The notes under the pieces: generated by a model
What the model saw: only the letters and a program-made list of their open reading frames with translations
What the model was told of the DNA's origin: nothing
Databases searched by the model: none
Position numbers and translations under genes: made by a program
Origin: Argyresthia goedartella
Taxonomy: Eukaryota > Arthropoda > Insecta > Lepidoptera > Argyresthiidae
Direction: 5' to 3'
DNA length: 64,000 nucleotides
NCBI GenBank assembly: GCA_949825045.1
Contig: OX463836.1
Location: forward strand, 9,875,829 to 9,939,828
Shown here: piece after piece, positions 30,701 through 34,257 of the stretch
Position numbering within the stretch: position 1 is the first letter of the stretch
Layout: each line of letters begins with the position of its first letter

Positions 30701-33108
30701 TTCGTCTGGTACTGTTGAGAGAGATTACATCCGTAACAGTACTGAAAATTATAGATTTCAAAATGAGGACAATCGTTTCCGCTACTGCAGAGCCAACCAG
30801 GGAATATGTATCCTTCATAGTCCATCGAGGGCGCCTTTTGCGACGAGTAAATAAATACCTTGGCTAATATGGCGGCGCTAGCGAGCCCAACAGGCACGAC
30901 CGACAATCCGGCCAGAGTCAGCTTCCACCCGTAAGCGAGCGCCAGCGCGGCCGCCGCCACCACCGACCCACACAGGTAGGAGAACATGACGACGTGAGAG
31001 CCGGTGCCCAGGCGGATCTTCTCCATGTCTCTGTAGGGGAAAGATAAACAACATTACTAAATATTTTGATGTGTATGGTGTAGTGTAGCCTACACCTACA
31101 CAGGTTTGATAACACAGTTTGGGAAGCGGTGATATGGTACCACAGCAAAATATAGCGTCGGTAAAACAGTGCGTTTGTAACTTCCGGTAACACGTCGATA
31201 AAAAAGTACGACGGTAACTATTCAGTGCCCTCACGCGACGGTACTACTGTTAATCTATTACAACGTCATCTAGAGGTGAGCAGCTTTACTACCTTTTTTT
31301 TACAACGAAGTAGGCAAAGGTACCAAATCCAATTCCCAATCGGTATTTGATTTTCTTTATTTAGTTATAATTATTATATGAATAATAAACTCACTCAGTA
31401 ACAGAATTGGCGAAGCTAAAGTTCTTGTTAGTGTCGAAGAACGCGAGCTCCTGTCTCAATGTCGCGCGCAACAGTTTCCATCTGAGTCTGGTCACCTGAG
31501 AGAGAGGAAGACAGTGAGATCGGGTAGGGACGTTATGCTAGTGGGAGCACGATTAACATAAACATGGATATAGGTATGTAAACAGACAGACACATACATT
31601 GCTTCTGGCTCCTTGAGTCGTGAGAACTCCCTCCCCGACCGGGATTCGAAACCGGGATTTCTCGTTGAACCACGACAGCTCCGGCATAGAGTCTTCAATA
31701 AGAAAGTTTGGCGGTCACCGTCTCGCTGACTTCTGCCAAAGACCACTTCTTCACCCGGTCGGTATGTTTTCAGTGCGGTGTAGAGTTTTTACCGAGCGAT
31801 AAGAGTTTTCAGAACGACACGTTTCTGTACCGCGAGAACACACGGCTCTGCTCGGAATCGGCACAAAATCAGTACAGAGCGAGATCCCCCGCGCGCCTCA
31901 ATATCGCTTACTTACTCACTCGCAGTCACAATATCTAATGAACGATACCACACCCAGAGATGAAAGCGTCCTTCCTTCTTGTGCAGTCGGGCAATCAAAA
32001 TGTCTCACCATCCGAGTAGCGGTCCAATTAGCCAGCATAATGGCCAGCGCCGCACTGCAGAGTTGGACCACCATGATGACCAAGGAGGCACAGCCGAACG
32101 CGATCGAGTCGTCGACCAGGAGTGTCATGTGTATCGAGTCATTCTTGGGTGCGGTTCTGGGGAACGAAAAGCACATAATGGTCACAAAAGGGGGGAGACG
32201 ATATTGAAGTTTCAGGACTTTGTGTTTGCTCTTTATTTGAAGCGCTGGCCATGTTAATAAATTCGGTCAAATGCGGGTCGGACTCGAACACGAAGGGTTT
32301 CGAAACAATAACTTTAAAAAAAAGGTTTACGTCCGAACTAGGTTTCGAACGTAGCCCCACCCCTACCAACATGTCTGATGTTCAATGTCGCATAGGCAGG
32401 GATATTAAGTAAAAGACTTCTCTTTTATGGGGAACCCCCTTGACTTTATAATATCTTGTACAGTTCTTTATTTACTACTGTAGCCATCACAGAAATGGAC
32501 ACTCTGTGAAAATCTCAACTCTCTACCTAAGTATAACTGTTCATCAGATAGAGCCTGGTGACAGACAGACAGATACACGGACTGCGGAGGCTTAGTAAGT
32601 AATAGGGTCCCATTTGGTACCCTTCGGGTACGGAACCCTAAAAAGGTAGTGTTTGCCCTTGCAGCTTGAGTAGAATTGGAGTCTACTATAACCTTAACGG
32701 TATTACCATCCCTGAATTTAAAGCTGGATCTGCCCCTTGTGTGACCTATTTTGGGTGACAGGTGACTAGCCCATCGCAGCAGCAACTAATTGACATCGAT
32801 GTTCATATCTGTATAGCTGCGGCGATGGTCTAGCCCCCTTGCTGGTTCCTTTGCCACCCCGTAGAATAGAAAAAAGGCATGAAGCAGAAAATACCAGGAG
32901 CGCATAACACTCACGCTAGCTTCCCCCCGCCGAAGTAGGTGAGCAGCGCGGCTCTGTCCACGTCACTGTTGCCCTTCGTGCGCTCAACGAATAGTGACGT
33001 CAACTCGCCGTAGATCAAGATGGCGGCCACGAGACAGCAGGAGCACAGCCACGCTAGCAGGATCGCCAGGACCGTGACGAGTCGCTCGGGGGGCGTGGCG
33101 TAGCGCCA
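628..33108 (-). CDS. ABCB-family full transporter (P-glycoprotein / Mdr49-like), partial gene, 21 exons
   Basis: An ATP-driven efflux pump of the plasma membrane; the family exports hydrophobic compounds, including toxins and drugs. Twenty-one exons on the minus strand join in phase at GT..AG borders into about 923 codons without a stop. Order seen: TM1-TM6 domain (codons ~1-340), NBD1 with A-loop Tyr380, Walker [10 protein letters not shown] (406-414), Q-loop Gln454, LSGGQ (510-514), Walker B ILLLDE (530-535), D-loop SALD, H-loop His566, a charged linker (612-735), then TM7 to about TM11. Family members have ~1250-1300 residues, so roughly 300 C-terminal residues including NBD2 lie past the left edge. 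The first exon (start codon and cytosolic N-terminus) was not found. The gene looks functional: all motifs are intact. Which ABCB paralogue it is cannot be decided here. Confidence 0.95.
961..1209 (+). mobile_element. tRNA-derived SINE, second subfamily
   Basis: tRNA-like head with B-box GGTTCGAATCC at 1015-1025. The body ends in GTAAGATTGTCC and a (TTA)n tail. The layout is the same as SINE family 1 but the body is diverged. Confidence 0.7.
1351..1463 (-). CDS. ABCB exon 20 (TM9-TM10)
   Basis: Encodes [17 protein letters not shown], a hydrophobic segment and the short YSWKMTL turn between TM9 and TM10. Donor GTATGT. Confidence 0.92.
1620..1768 (+). mobile_element. SINE family 1, 5'-truncated copy
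   Basis: Only the 3' half is present (GTCATGGTTGTTTATC onward), ending in (ATT)n. Confidence 0.8.
1948..2333. mobile_element. MITE with terminal inverted repeats, carrying a nested MITE
   Basis: The ends TATATATGTCACCGT and its reverse complement face each other, and the inner arms share AAACTAACG and TAGTAAAC segments. The centre (about 2108-2230) is a fragment of MITE family A (see 54148), inserted or shared. Confidence 0.7.
2400..2560 (+). mobile_element. Dispersed SINE-like repeat (family 3) fragment
   Basis: Shares CCCCTCGATGGGGACAT and the preceding GGTGGAGTAT segment with copies at 37200-37420, 56970-57080 and, inverted, 14105-14320. Confidence 0.6.
2578..2668 (-). CDS. ABCB exon 19 (intracellular loop 3)
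   Basis: Encodes [19 protein letters not shown] and AVQGATG, matching the family pattern (Q-D-x-x-WFD..TGALxxRL..D..xVKGAxG). Donor GTATGT, phase 1. Confidence 0.92.
2870..3500. repeat. AT-rich stretch with tandem CATTCATTCTTTAATT repeats
   Basis: Intron 18. Repeats of about 28 bases (CATTCATTC plus TTTAATTTTTA variants) run at about 3185-3275, after TTTATTTATT simple sequence near 2935. No coding signal. Confidence 0.75.
3533..3715 (-). CDS. ABCB exon 18 (TM8)
   Basis: Encodes the extracellular loop, TM8 and the conserved tail [20 protein letters not shown] that begins intracellular loop 3. Acceptor TTCCCCAG, donor GTTAGG. Confidence 0.93.
4014..4169. mobile_element. MITE (long inverted repeats)
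   Basis: Arms of about 55 bases, including AATGTAAACAAACAACTG on the left, are mirrored at 4108-4169 around a short centre. Confidence 0.8.
4318..4556 (+). mobile_element. tRNA-derived SINE family 2
   Basis: Head CTCCGTGATCTAGTGGGT with B-box GGTTCGAATCC, body with CCATAGCTGCGGCGATGGG, end near AAAAGGCGTGAC. Other copies: 37101-37200 (head only) and 37782-37995. Confidence 0.75.
4560..4690. mobile_element. MITE (inverted repeats, family with TTCCTAAAAA)
   Basis: The ends TATTTCATAGACTCGTGAAC and GTTCACGAGTTCTATGAAAT mirror each other. The inner arms share GACAGTTCCTAAAAA. A half copy lies at 7059-7139. Confidence 0.8.
5453..5491. repeat. Perfect 17-bp hairpin
   Basis: Arms 5453-5469 and 5475-5491 are exact reverse complements around the loop AATAA, in intron 17 about 120 bases past exon 17. 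Probably a remnant of an inverted-repeat element; it does not look like a bacterial-type terminator. Confidence 0.8.
5613..5804 (-). CDS. ABCB exon 17 (linker end and TM7)
   Basis: An acidic stretch (EELELEP-like) and then [11 protein letters not shown] and a hydrophobic segment ending [10 protein letters not shown], the family's TM7 pattern. Donor GTGAGT, phase 0. Confidence 0.93.
5870..7050. other. Intron 16, AT-rich, nothing recognised
   Basis: No open reading frame with family-like residues, no clear tRNA head and no terminal repeats were seen. Confidence 0.6.
7340..7450 (+). repeat. Dispersed repeat containing CGTGGGAACCAGAAAC
   Basis: The same ~100-base segment (ACTAGGAT, CCTGTGTCGTGGGAACCAGA, CATCCAAGACC-like) recurs at 13108-13205, 15150-15215 and 33540-33625. 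Likely the 3' part of a SINE or LINE family. Confidence 0.65.
7770..7879 (-). CDS. ABCB exon 16 (linker, part 2)
   Basis: Second linker exon, rich in Ser, Asn and Ala. Joins exon 15 across a phase-1 codon (His) and exon 17 in phase 0. Acceptor CCCTCAG, donor GTGAGT. Confidence 0.78.
8502..8660. mobile_element. MITE family B fragment
   Basis: Shares AATAAGCTGACC, TATAGTACTCATAATAATGA and ACATTGACCC with the longer copies at 33239, 53108 and 55077. Confidence 0.55.
8660..9900. other. Intron 15, mostly unrecognised
   Basis: Holds short ORFs without recognisable residues. A retroelement-like fragment at about 9570-9650 (ACTGAACGGATTTGAATGAAA) has a counterpart at 925-945. Confidence 0.5.
9902..10017 (-). 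CDS. ABCB exon 15 (linker, part 1)
   Basis: Poorly conserved, highly charged linker between the two transporter halves. It contains Arg-Arg-Ala-Ser (Ser646), a protein kinase A consensus; the equivalent linker of mammalian P-glycoprotein is phosphorylated. Identified by position, splice sites and phase rather than by residue similarity. Confidence 0.8.
10092..10304 (+). mobile_element. SINE family 1 copy
   Basis: Good tRNA-like head (GACCCGAATGGCCGAGTCGG, B-box GGTTCGAGTCC) and 3' end CCAAGGTATTATT. Lacks the ~45-base segment between GGGGGCAAATA and TATCTAAG that other copies have. Confidence 0.88.
10316..10447. mobile_element. MITE (28-bp inverted repeats)
   Basis: TTATCCTAGGAAGATATCTG at the left is mirrored at 10427-10447, and both arms continue into ACAGTT. 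Directly abuts the SINE to its left. Confidence 0.75.
11078..11212 (-). CDS. ABCB exon 14 (NBD1 C-terminal part)
   Basis: Continues directly after the H-loop: [16 protein letters not shown], then [18 protein letters not shown], the conserved last helix of NBD1. Donor GTTAGT, phase 2. Confidence 0.93.
11497..11633. mobile_element. MITE family A fragment
   Basis: Contains GTAGCTTAGGTGAAGGGTAA, GCGAAGCTCCCTTTATC and GTTAGGTTGAACATGTAAG, shared with 54148-54418 and 56108-56362. Confidence 0.75.
12440..12720. mobile_element. MITE-like repeat with TGTCCTAGACTGTCCAATAC motifs
   Basis: Alternating direct and inverted motifs (GTCTAGGACA, GTGTGAGAG, TCCAATACG). A second copy lies at 57506-57800. Confidence 0.65.
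12730..12942 (-). mobile_element. SINE family 1 copy, truncated in the tRNA head
   Basis: Reverse-complement copy with (TAA)n at the left end and B-box complement GGGACTCGAACCC near 12925. The first part of the tRNA-like head is missing. Confidence 0.85.
13529..13775 (+). mobile_element. SINE family 1 copy
   Basis: Complete head to (TTA)n tail. Point changes in the head (CAGTGGTCACTG) distinguish it from other copies. Confidence 0.88.
13855..13878. repeat. (CTGT)n microsatellite
   Basis: Six tandem CTGT units. Confidence 0.95.
14005..14063 (-). CDS. ABCB exon 13 (NBD1 H-loop, 59-nt microexon)
   Basis: Encodes [20 protein letters not shown]. His566 is the switch histidine. Only 59 bases long, but phases match exon 12 (0) and exon 14 (2) and its residues match the family line VQxALDxAxxGRTTxVxxHR. 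Confidence 0.9.
14105..14320 (-). mobile_element. SINE-like repeat family 3, inverted copy
   Basis: Complement of the segment at 37205-37420: CCATACTCCACCACGCTGG, CAGCTTAACGTGTCATCCG. Lies 40 bases upstream of ABCB exon 13 in gene direction. Confidence 0.65.
14422..14556 (-). mobile_element. SINE family 2 fragment, inverted
   Basis: Carries the complement of GCTGCGGCGATGGG and of the AAAAGGC end seen in the copy at 4318-4556. Confidence 0.6.
15229..15437 (+). repeat. Imperfect direct repeat, ~160-bp spacing
   Basis: GGTCTCACTCAACAGTTTAGG and a following CCGGCCAACCCG occur at 15236-15285 and again at 15394-15437, just before the non-LTR fragment. Confidence 0.7.
15455..16209 (+). pseudogene. 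Jockey-type non-LTR retrotransposon family J, 5'-truncated 3' end
   Basis: The ORF to 15956 encodes only the region after the reverse transcriptase active site: [12 protein letters not shown] and the C-terminal [10 protein letters not shown], ending YYNVQDLQ. It is 5'-truncated, as is usual for dead-on-arrival LINE copies. The 3' UTR has a hairpin (CTGTGGGAG at 16091 pairing with CTCCCACAG at 16118) and an A-rich tail at 16188-16209. Relatives in this window: 38951-39860, 43284-44636, 51169-52028. Confidence 0.88.
16302..16306. repeat. Target-site duplication, left copy (CCAAC)
   Basis: CCAAC directly precedes the left LTR and recurs at 21317-21321 directly after the right LTR. Confidence 0.9.
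16307..16808 (-). repeat. 3' LTR of the BEL/Pao element
   Basis: 502 bases, near-identical to 20815-21316. This is the downstream LTR because the element reads on the minus strand. The short ORFs inside it duplicate those in the other LTR and are not genes. Confidence 0.97.
16809..16830 (-). promoter_or_regulatory. Possible polypurine tract
   Basis: Directly before the 3' LTR the minus strand reads GTCCGGGCGGGTGAT, G-rich but not a clean purine run. Confidence 0.4.
16841..18277 (-). CDS. pol: BEL/Pao Pol with reverse transcriptase deleted (protease, RNase H, partial integrase)
   Basis: In frame with gag after a single TAG; 478 codons to the stop. Aspartic protease motif LLDSGAQ (Asp39 counted from the codon after the stop). 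At about residue 58-62 the protein jumps straight into the segment before RNase H, HGFCDAS (Asp83), then IPKLELSGA and [10 protein letters not shown] second jump near residues 205-215 joins the RNase H end to integrase [11 protein letters not shown], followed by SDNGTN (catalytic Asp) and the [11 protein letters not shown]lu. Missing: the whole reverse transcriptase, the integrase HHCC finger and the first catalytic Asp. Both joins keep the frame. It cannot work alone. Confidence 0.92.
   Translation of the reverse strand, partial: EFAAQQLVAPQPETVVLPIASVLVWDLAGNPTYVRALLDSGAQGCIVSNDLAKWLGLNINNVSLPRKLVPAGDYRATLHGFCDASERGFAAAVYLRTVTSTGEVDVRLVLAKSKVAPIRTRMTIPKLELSGAALLTKVLNNTLTVLRGSVVLEDTVYAWTDSQIVLCWLKASVHTLEVFVANRVSQIVSSEVPLTWRHVPGELNPSDCASRRCRAPELELVADLSTEAFIACLDRFVSRRGLPTLIRSDNGTNYIGAERCLREIVNFLNVNKVDIGTALSRRGIQWTFSPPSCPHWGGIFEAVVKSAKTHLGRIVGQTALTFEELATLFCKIEAVLNSRPLCPLSSDPNDLEALTPGHFLIGQPLNALPEHPFEGVKLYRLSRYQMLQQFTQNFWKRWSLEYLHILQQRLKWTDKTSPPSVGDLVLVKDANLPPLRWRRGRIVNLFPGKDGTPRSAEVLVGGSVLKRAVATLSRLPVD
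18278..20218 (-). CDS. gag: BEL/Pao Gag, 646 residues
   Basis: Structural protein that packages the element's RNA. The ATG at 20218 lies 596 bases after the 5' LTR. An N-terminal helical region (1-100) is followed by the BEL-type capsid region (about 110-290, with [16 protein letters not shown] near 116) and three zinc knuckles: Cys340-Cys343-His348-Cys353, Cys374-Cys377-His381-Cys386 and Cys392-Cys395-His399-Cys404. After these comes a Gly/Gln-rich tail with three 36-residue repeats. It ends at TAG (18278-18280), but the same frame stays open into pol. The long plus-strand ORFs across this region are shadows. Confidence 0.93.
   Translation of the reverse strand: MSLSEIQKGVSKELRWFSSAHGLIDRLDRHDVVLERSMDVKERYNRVLELSAQAEAVDGCAPDRLSRLLGDVDQCMEMAAAITQRAADIRRQRESSHSGGIGAPLPHQGSGSRLPAITMPTFDGVSGKWMSFINLFDSLVHMRSDITKSVKMAQLVAALRGEPRELVAHLTVTEGNYETARQLLVRRYHNKRRLADAQLNRLFSIPVVNKVGAIQTEVLNPLLSVTKALENLGLPVGEWSYLLLYIVLSRLPADVQTRFEQSHGRSAEDLPAFSDLVGFLEEEARRAENLGLTATHPSEPQRAAGSAVSRGPPTRKDRTNRQSYGTVSALTPPRGAGETCPCCRQIGHAVADCNKFGELRVEGRRRMAKQRSWCFLCLGPHMARDCTRTKLCGYCGGAHHNLLCMNRSGQQPPQGRTQGDTAWGPENSFASRSATQGPMSPRAQGGTRVQGRTQGHHMGGPEFSVATQHPTQRAMGPQARSHPGVQGRTQGHHMGGPEFSVATQHPTQWAMGPQARGHPGVQGRTQGHHMGGPEFSVATQHPTQRHIGCVEQAVTGGWHGTTSSYAGAVRTPPQLSPRSSPRPRRSHVMSPPLMERPRLNSRPQPFGGRRRVAMEPARGPFVQWDPLAYSCLPDRLQAQWGPGGLR
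18589..18980 (-). repeat. 108-bp tandem repeat inside gag (3 copies plus a diverged fourth)
   Basis: Units start at 18589, 18697 and 18805, spaced exactly 108 bases, so each adds 36 residues ([18 protein letters not shown]...) in frame. A diverged copy with [12 protein letters not shown] follows up to about 18980. Confidence 0.93.
20219..20789 (-). other. BEL/Pao leader between the primer site and gag
   Basis: About 570 bases, AT-rich, without an ORF of note. Presumably holds the RNA packaging signal. Confidence 0.7.
20790..20811 (-). promoter_or_regulatory. Probable primer-binding site
   Basis: Three bases after the 5' LTR the minus strand reads TGGTAGCAGAGCGTGG, starting with TGG as expected for pairing with a tRNA CCA end. 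The priming tRNA was not identified. Confidence 0.65.
20815..21316 (-). repeat. 5' LTR of the BEL/Pao element
   Basis: 502 bases beginning TGTTCGATTC and ending CTGAACA on the minus strand. It should carry the element's promoter. No TATA box was confidently picked out. Confidence 0.97.
21317..21321. repeat. Target-site duplication, right copy (CCAAC)
   Basis: Second copy of the 5-bp duplication. Its presence shows that the element is still at its original insertion site. Confidence 0.9.
21322..21790. other. Intron 12 between BEL element and exon 12, nothing recognised
   Basis: No repeat pairs, tRNA-like head or coding similarity seen. Confidence 0.5.
21810..21959 (-). CDS. ABCB exon 12 (NBD1 signature and Walker B)
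   Basis: Encodes LSGGQ (510-514), Walker B ILLLDE with catalytic Glu535, and the D-loop. The Walker B context reads DEPTSALD where most ABCB proteins have DEATSALD. The acceptor's pyrimidine tract is supplied by the tail of a retrotransposon (see findings). Confidence 0.95.
21970..25364 (-). pseudogene. CR1/Jockey-like non-LTR retrotransposon (family A) in ABCB intron 11
   Basis: The EN-RT open frame starts at the ATG 25364. The endonuclease region has NAGSLN, ETWL and TGDFNID, but the usual SDH motif reads GAH. After a frame change near 24300-24000 the reverse transcriptase shows [18 protein letters not shown] (motif A) and [14 protein letters not shown] (motif B), an in-frame TAG (23539-23541), then YADN instead of YADD at motif C, and an intact C-terminal part ending at 22636. 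The 3' UTR ends in an (ATTCT)n tail at about 21971-22000. The catalytic changes make it inactive. The true 5' end may reach 25770. Confidence 0.9.
25365..26520. other. Intron 11, upstream of the retrotransposon
   Basis: 25365-25770 may be the 5' UTR or ORF1 remnant of the CR1-like element (a 143-codon minus-strand ORF without recognisable residues). Nothing was recognised from 25770 to 26520. Confidence 0.4.
26521..26779 (-). mobile_element. SINE family 1 copy
   Basis: Complete reverse-complement copy: (TAA)n at the left, B-box complement GGGACTCGAACCC near 26715-26730, head ending CCATTCGGGTCGTC. Confidence 0.9.
26828..26970 (-). CDS. ABCB exon 11 (NBD1 Q-loop)
   Basis: Starts with [10 protein letters not shown], the Q-loop that contacts Mg2+ and the membrane domain, and covers the helical subdomain. 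A SINE begins only about 50 bases into the following intron (26779). Confidence 0.95.
26990..27105. repeat. Short tandem repeat (ACTTCTGGATTTGACT-like)
   Basis: Four or five imperfect ~17-base units, for example CTTCTGGATTGGACGA and CTTCTGGATTTGACTA, in intron 10. Confidence 0.75.
27440..27626 (-). CDS. ABCB exon 10 (NBD1 Walker A)
   Basis: Encodes the ATP phosphate-binding loop GSSGCGKST, with Lys412 and Ser413, and runs to the strand just before the Q-loop. Donor GTTAGT, phase 1. Confidence 0.95.
27640..28400. other. Intron 9, nothing recognised
   Basis: AT-rich with an ATT/AAT simple stretch at 27636-27665. No element ends seen. Confidence 0.5.
28404..28486 (-). CDS. ABCB exon 9 (NBD1 A-loop)
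   Basis: Encodes the first NBD1 strand, [16 protein letters not shown]. Its Tyr380 is the A-loop aromatic residue that stacks on the adenine of ATP. Acceptor TTTTCAAG, donor GTTAGC. Confidence 0.93.
28813..29240. mobile_element. Inverted-repeat element in intron 8
   Basis: CGCACACGGGCCACATGCGA at 28816 and following is mirrored by GGCTTGTGGCCCGTGTGCGG near 29212; both arms extend through CAGCCACAAA. Inner copies of CGCCACACAAAAC add further symmetry. GC-rich for an intron. Ends about 20 bases from the exon 8 donor. Confidence 0.7.
29258..29399 (-). CDS. ABCB exon 8 (TM6 to NBD1 entry)
   Basis: Encodes TM6 and the conserved segment with [19 protein letters not shown] that joins TM6 to NBD1. 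The donor GTAAAT lies about 20 bases from the end of an inverted-repeat element in intron 8. Confidence 0.92.
29793..29878 (-). CDS. ABCB exon 7 (loop between TM5 and TM6)
   Basis: Encodes YGAKLV and an extracellular loop leading into TM6. Acceptor TCTCCAG, donor GTAAGT, both strong. Confidence 0.88.
29880..30330. other. Intron 6, AT-rich, nothing recognised
   Basis: No coding similarity or repeat ends seen. Confidence 0.6.
30332..30441 (-). CDS. ABCB exon 6 (loop 2 end to TM5)
   Basis: Starts in the RYxxxL helix of intracellular loop 2 and runs through a Gly/Ala-rich TM5. GC-rich compared with its introns. Donor GTGAAT. Confidence 0.9.
30587..30711 (-). CDS. ABCB exon 5 (intracellular loop 2)
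   Basis: Encodes the conserved helix with A-x-x-E-A-L-x-x-VRTVKAY followed by an acidic stretch. This is coupling helix 2 of the first membrane domain. Donor GTGAGC, phase 2. Confidence 0.92.
30859..31030 (-). CDS. ABCB exon 4 (TM3-TM4)
   Basis: Encodes [11 protein letters not shown] (family: loop helix before TM3), then two hydrophobic segments with the conserved YGWKLTL turn between them. Donor GTATTT. Confidence 0.9.
31395..31495 (-). CDS. ABCB exon 3 (first intracellular loop)
   Basis: Encodes a stretch matching the family pattern LRQE-x-x-FFD of intracellular loop 1, which couples the membrane domain to an NBD. Donor GTGAGT, phase 2. Confidence 0.9.
31620..31700 (-). repeat. tRNA-like SINE head remnant, inverted
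   Basis: CGACCGGGATTCGAAACCGGG is the complement of a B-box region (one extra base), followed by GTTGAACCACGACAGC. No complete cloverleaf. Confidence 0.5.
32009..32156 (-). CDS. ABCB exon 2 (extracellular loop 1 and TM2)
   Basis: Acceptor after TTCCCCAG, donor GTGAGA. Encodes the rest of extracellular loop 1, including one N-glycosylation sequon (Asn-Asp-Ser), then TM2, ending in the loop that leads to the first coupling helix. Confidence 0.9.
32262..32643 (+). mobile_element. Dispersed repeat family C (GGTACGGAACCCT end)
   Basis: Begins GGTCAAATGCGGGTCGGACT, has a tRNA-like middle with GGTTTCGAACGTAG, and ends AATAGGGTCCCATTTGG then GGGTACGGAACCCT. Other copies: 33693, 36515, 42109, 43173/44640 (split), 48540. 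The minus-strand ORFs with RVPNGTLLL come from this end. Confidence 0.75.
32765..32885. repeat. SINE family 2 fragments, facing each other
   Basis: CTAGCCCATCGCAGCAGC and GCTGCGGCGATGGTCTAG form an inverted pair in intron 1. Confidence 0.55.
32915..33108 (-). CDS. ABCB exon 1 seen (TM1)
   Basis: Begins after a TTTACAG acceptor with Trp-Arg-Tyr-Ala-Thr-Pro, the family's motif just before TM1, followed by a hydrophobic segment. Ends in phase 2 before GTGAGT. The ATG further upstream in this frame precedes the acceptor and is probably not the start, so an earlier coding exon should exist. Confidence 0.9.
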
Positions 33109-33238
33109 CTGTAAACGGGAGAAGGGTCGTGTCAATATTCAGAGAAGACAGGCTTTTGGCCTAATACTAGCCAGTGATACCGGAGAAATTCACGAAACCC
33201 AGAAATTCTTAAAGGAGGCAGACATAAACACAACATTT

Positions 33239-33530
33239 TTGCGGGTGACATTTAATAAGCTGACCAAATTTGAGAGTATGATAGTATCCATTATTATGTA
33301 CAACTTTGCTATGGCAATGTCTGCGACTATAGTTTTACATATAAAACTATAGTCGCAGACGAAAATGTTTTTGGGTCTCCCATAGTCACCTGTAATCAGT
33401 TGGTCGGGTCAATGTGCTGAGGATTAGCAATATTTTTTTCATTTGCGACCAAAGAGCCTTTGGAAAAGTTCTTCATAATAATAGTTACTATCATTCCCCA
33501 AAATATGGTCAGCTAACTGAAATTCAACCT
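33239..33530. mobile_element. MITE family B, copy with inner palindrome
   Basis: Outer arms: AATAAGCTGACCAAATTTG at the left, mirrored by CCAAAATATGGTCAGCTAAC at the right. A perfect 19-bp hairpin lies at 33319-33360 (GTCTGCGACTATAGTTTTA arm, loop CATA). Confidence 0.8.
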
Positions 33531-33692
33531 GTATACAGGCACATACATTGCTTCTGACCCCACACTAGGATACCCTGTGTCGTGGGAACCAGAAACGGTG
33601 ATATCACACACTTATTAACATCCAAGACCGCCTATGAAGACTGTAGGCCGCTGAGCGGACCGTGCAAGAAATCAAAGTTACATTAAAAAAAA

Positions 33693-33893
33693 ACGTCCAA
33701 GTGCGAGTCGGACTCACGCGCGAAGGGTTCCGCATCATTATCTATTAAAACGGCAAATAAATCACATTTGTTGTATGGGGGGCTCCCATACAAAAAACGT
33801 GTTTTATTTTTATTTTACGGACGGACGTACGGACAGCGGAGGCTTAGTAATAGGGTCCCGTTTGGCACCCTTAGGGTACGGAACCCTAAAAAC
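33693..33893 (+). mobile_element. Dispersed repeat family C copy
   Basis: GTCCAAGTGCGAGTCGGACT to GGGTACGGAACCC. Confidence 0.8.
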
Positions 33894-34226
33894 ACAACGT
33901 TTTGGCTTAAGAGACAAAATTCTCGCTCGTGAAATATGAATTTTCGGTATATCCCCACTTGACAGGGTATCTCATCGCCGAACAGGAAAATAACCAACAC
34001 GTTTCCCAATTGTCGTCTTACAATTAGTTCAATGAAGAGTAAAGTATTTAGCGGCATATTCTAATTGTTTATAATGGCTTCTCTTAATTGTCAACCCAGT
34101 TACAGTTGCTAATGAAATGGTAGAAACGGTTTGATGAAGCAACACGCAACTATTCAGTTTCAGCAGATTGATGATGTGGTGGGATATTAGGTATAGTTGT
34201 GATGGATGATCAACAACTGGTAATAT

Positions 34227-34227
<1 letters not shown>

Positions 34228-34257
<30 letters not shown>

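Noticed and set aside
33815..34057. Minus-strand ORF as a candidate first exon of the transporter
   Set aside because: Its C-terminal part is repeat family C, and there is no splice donor in the right phase that was convincing.
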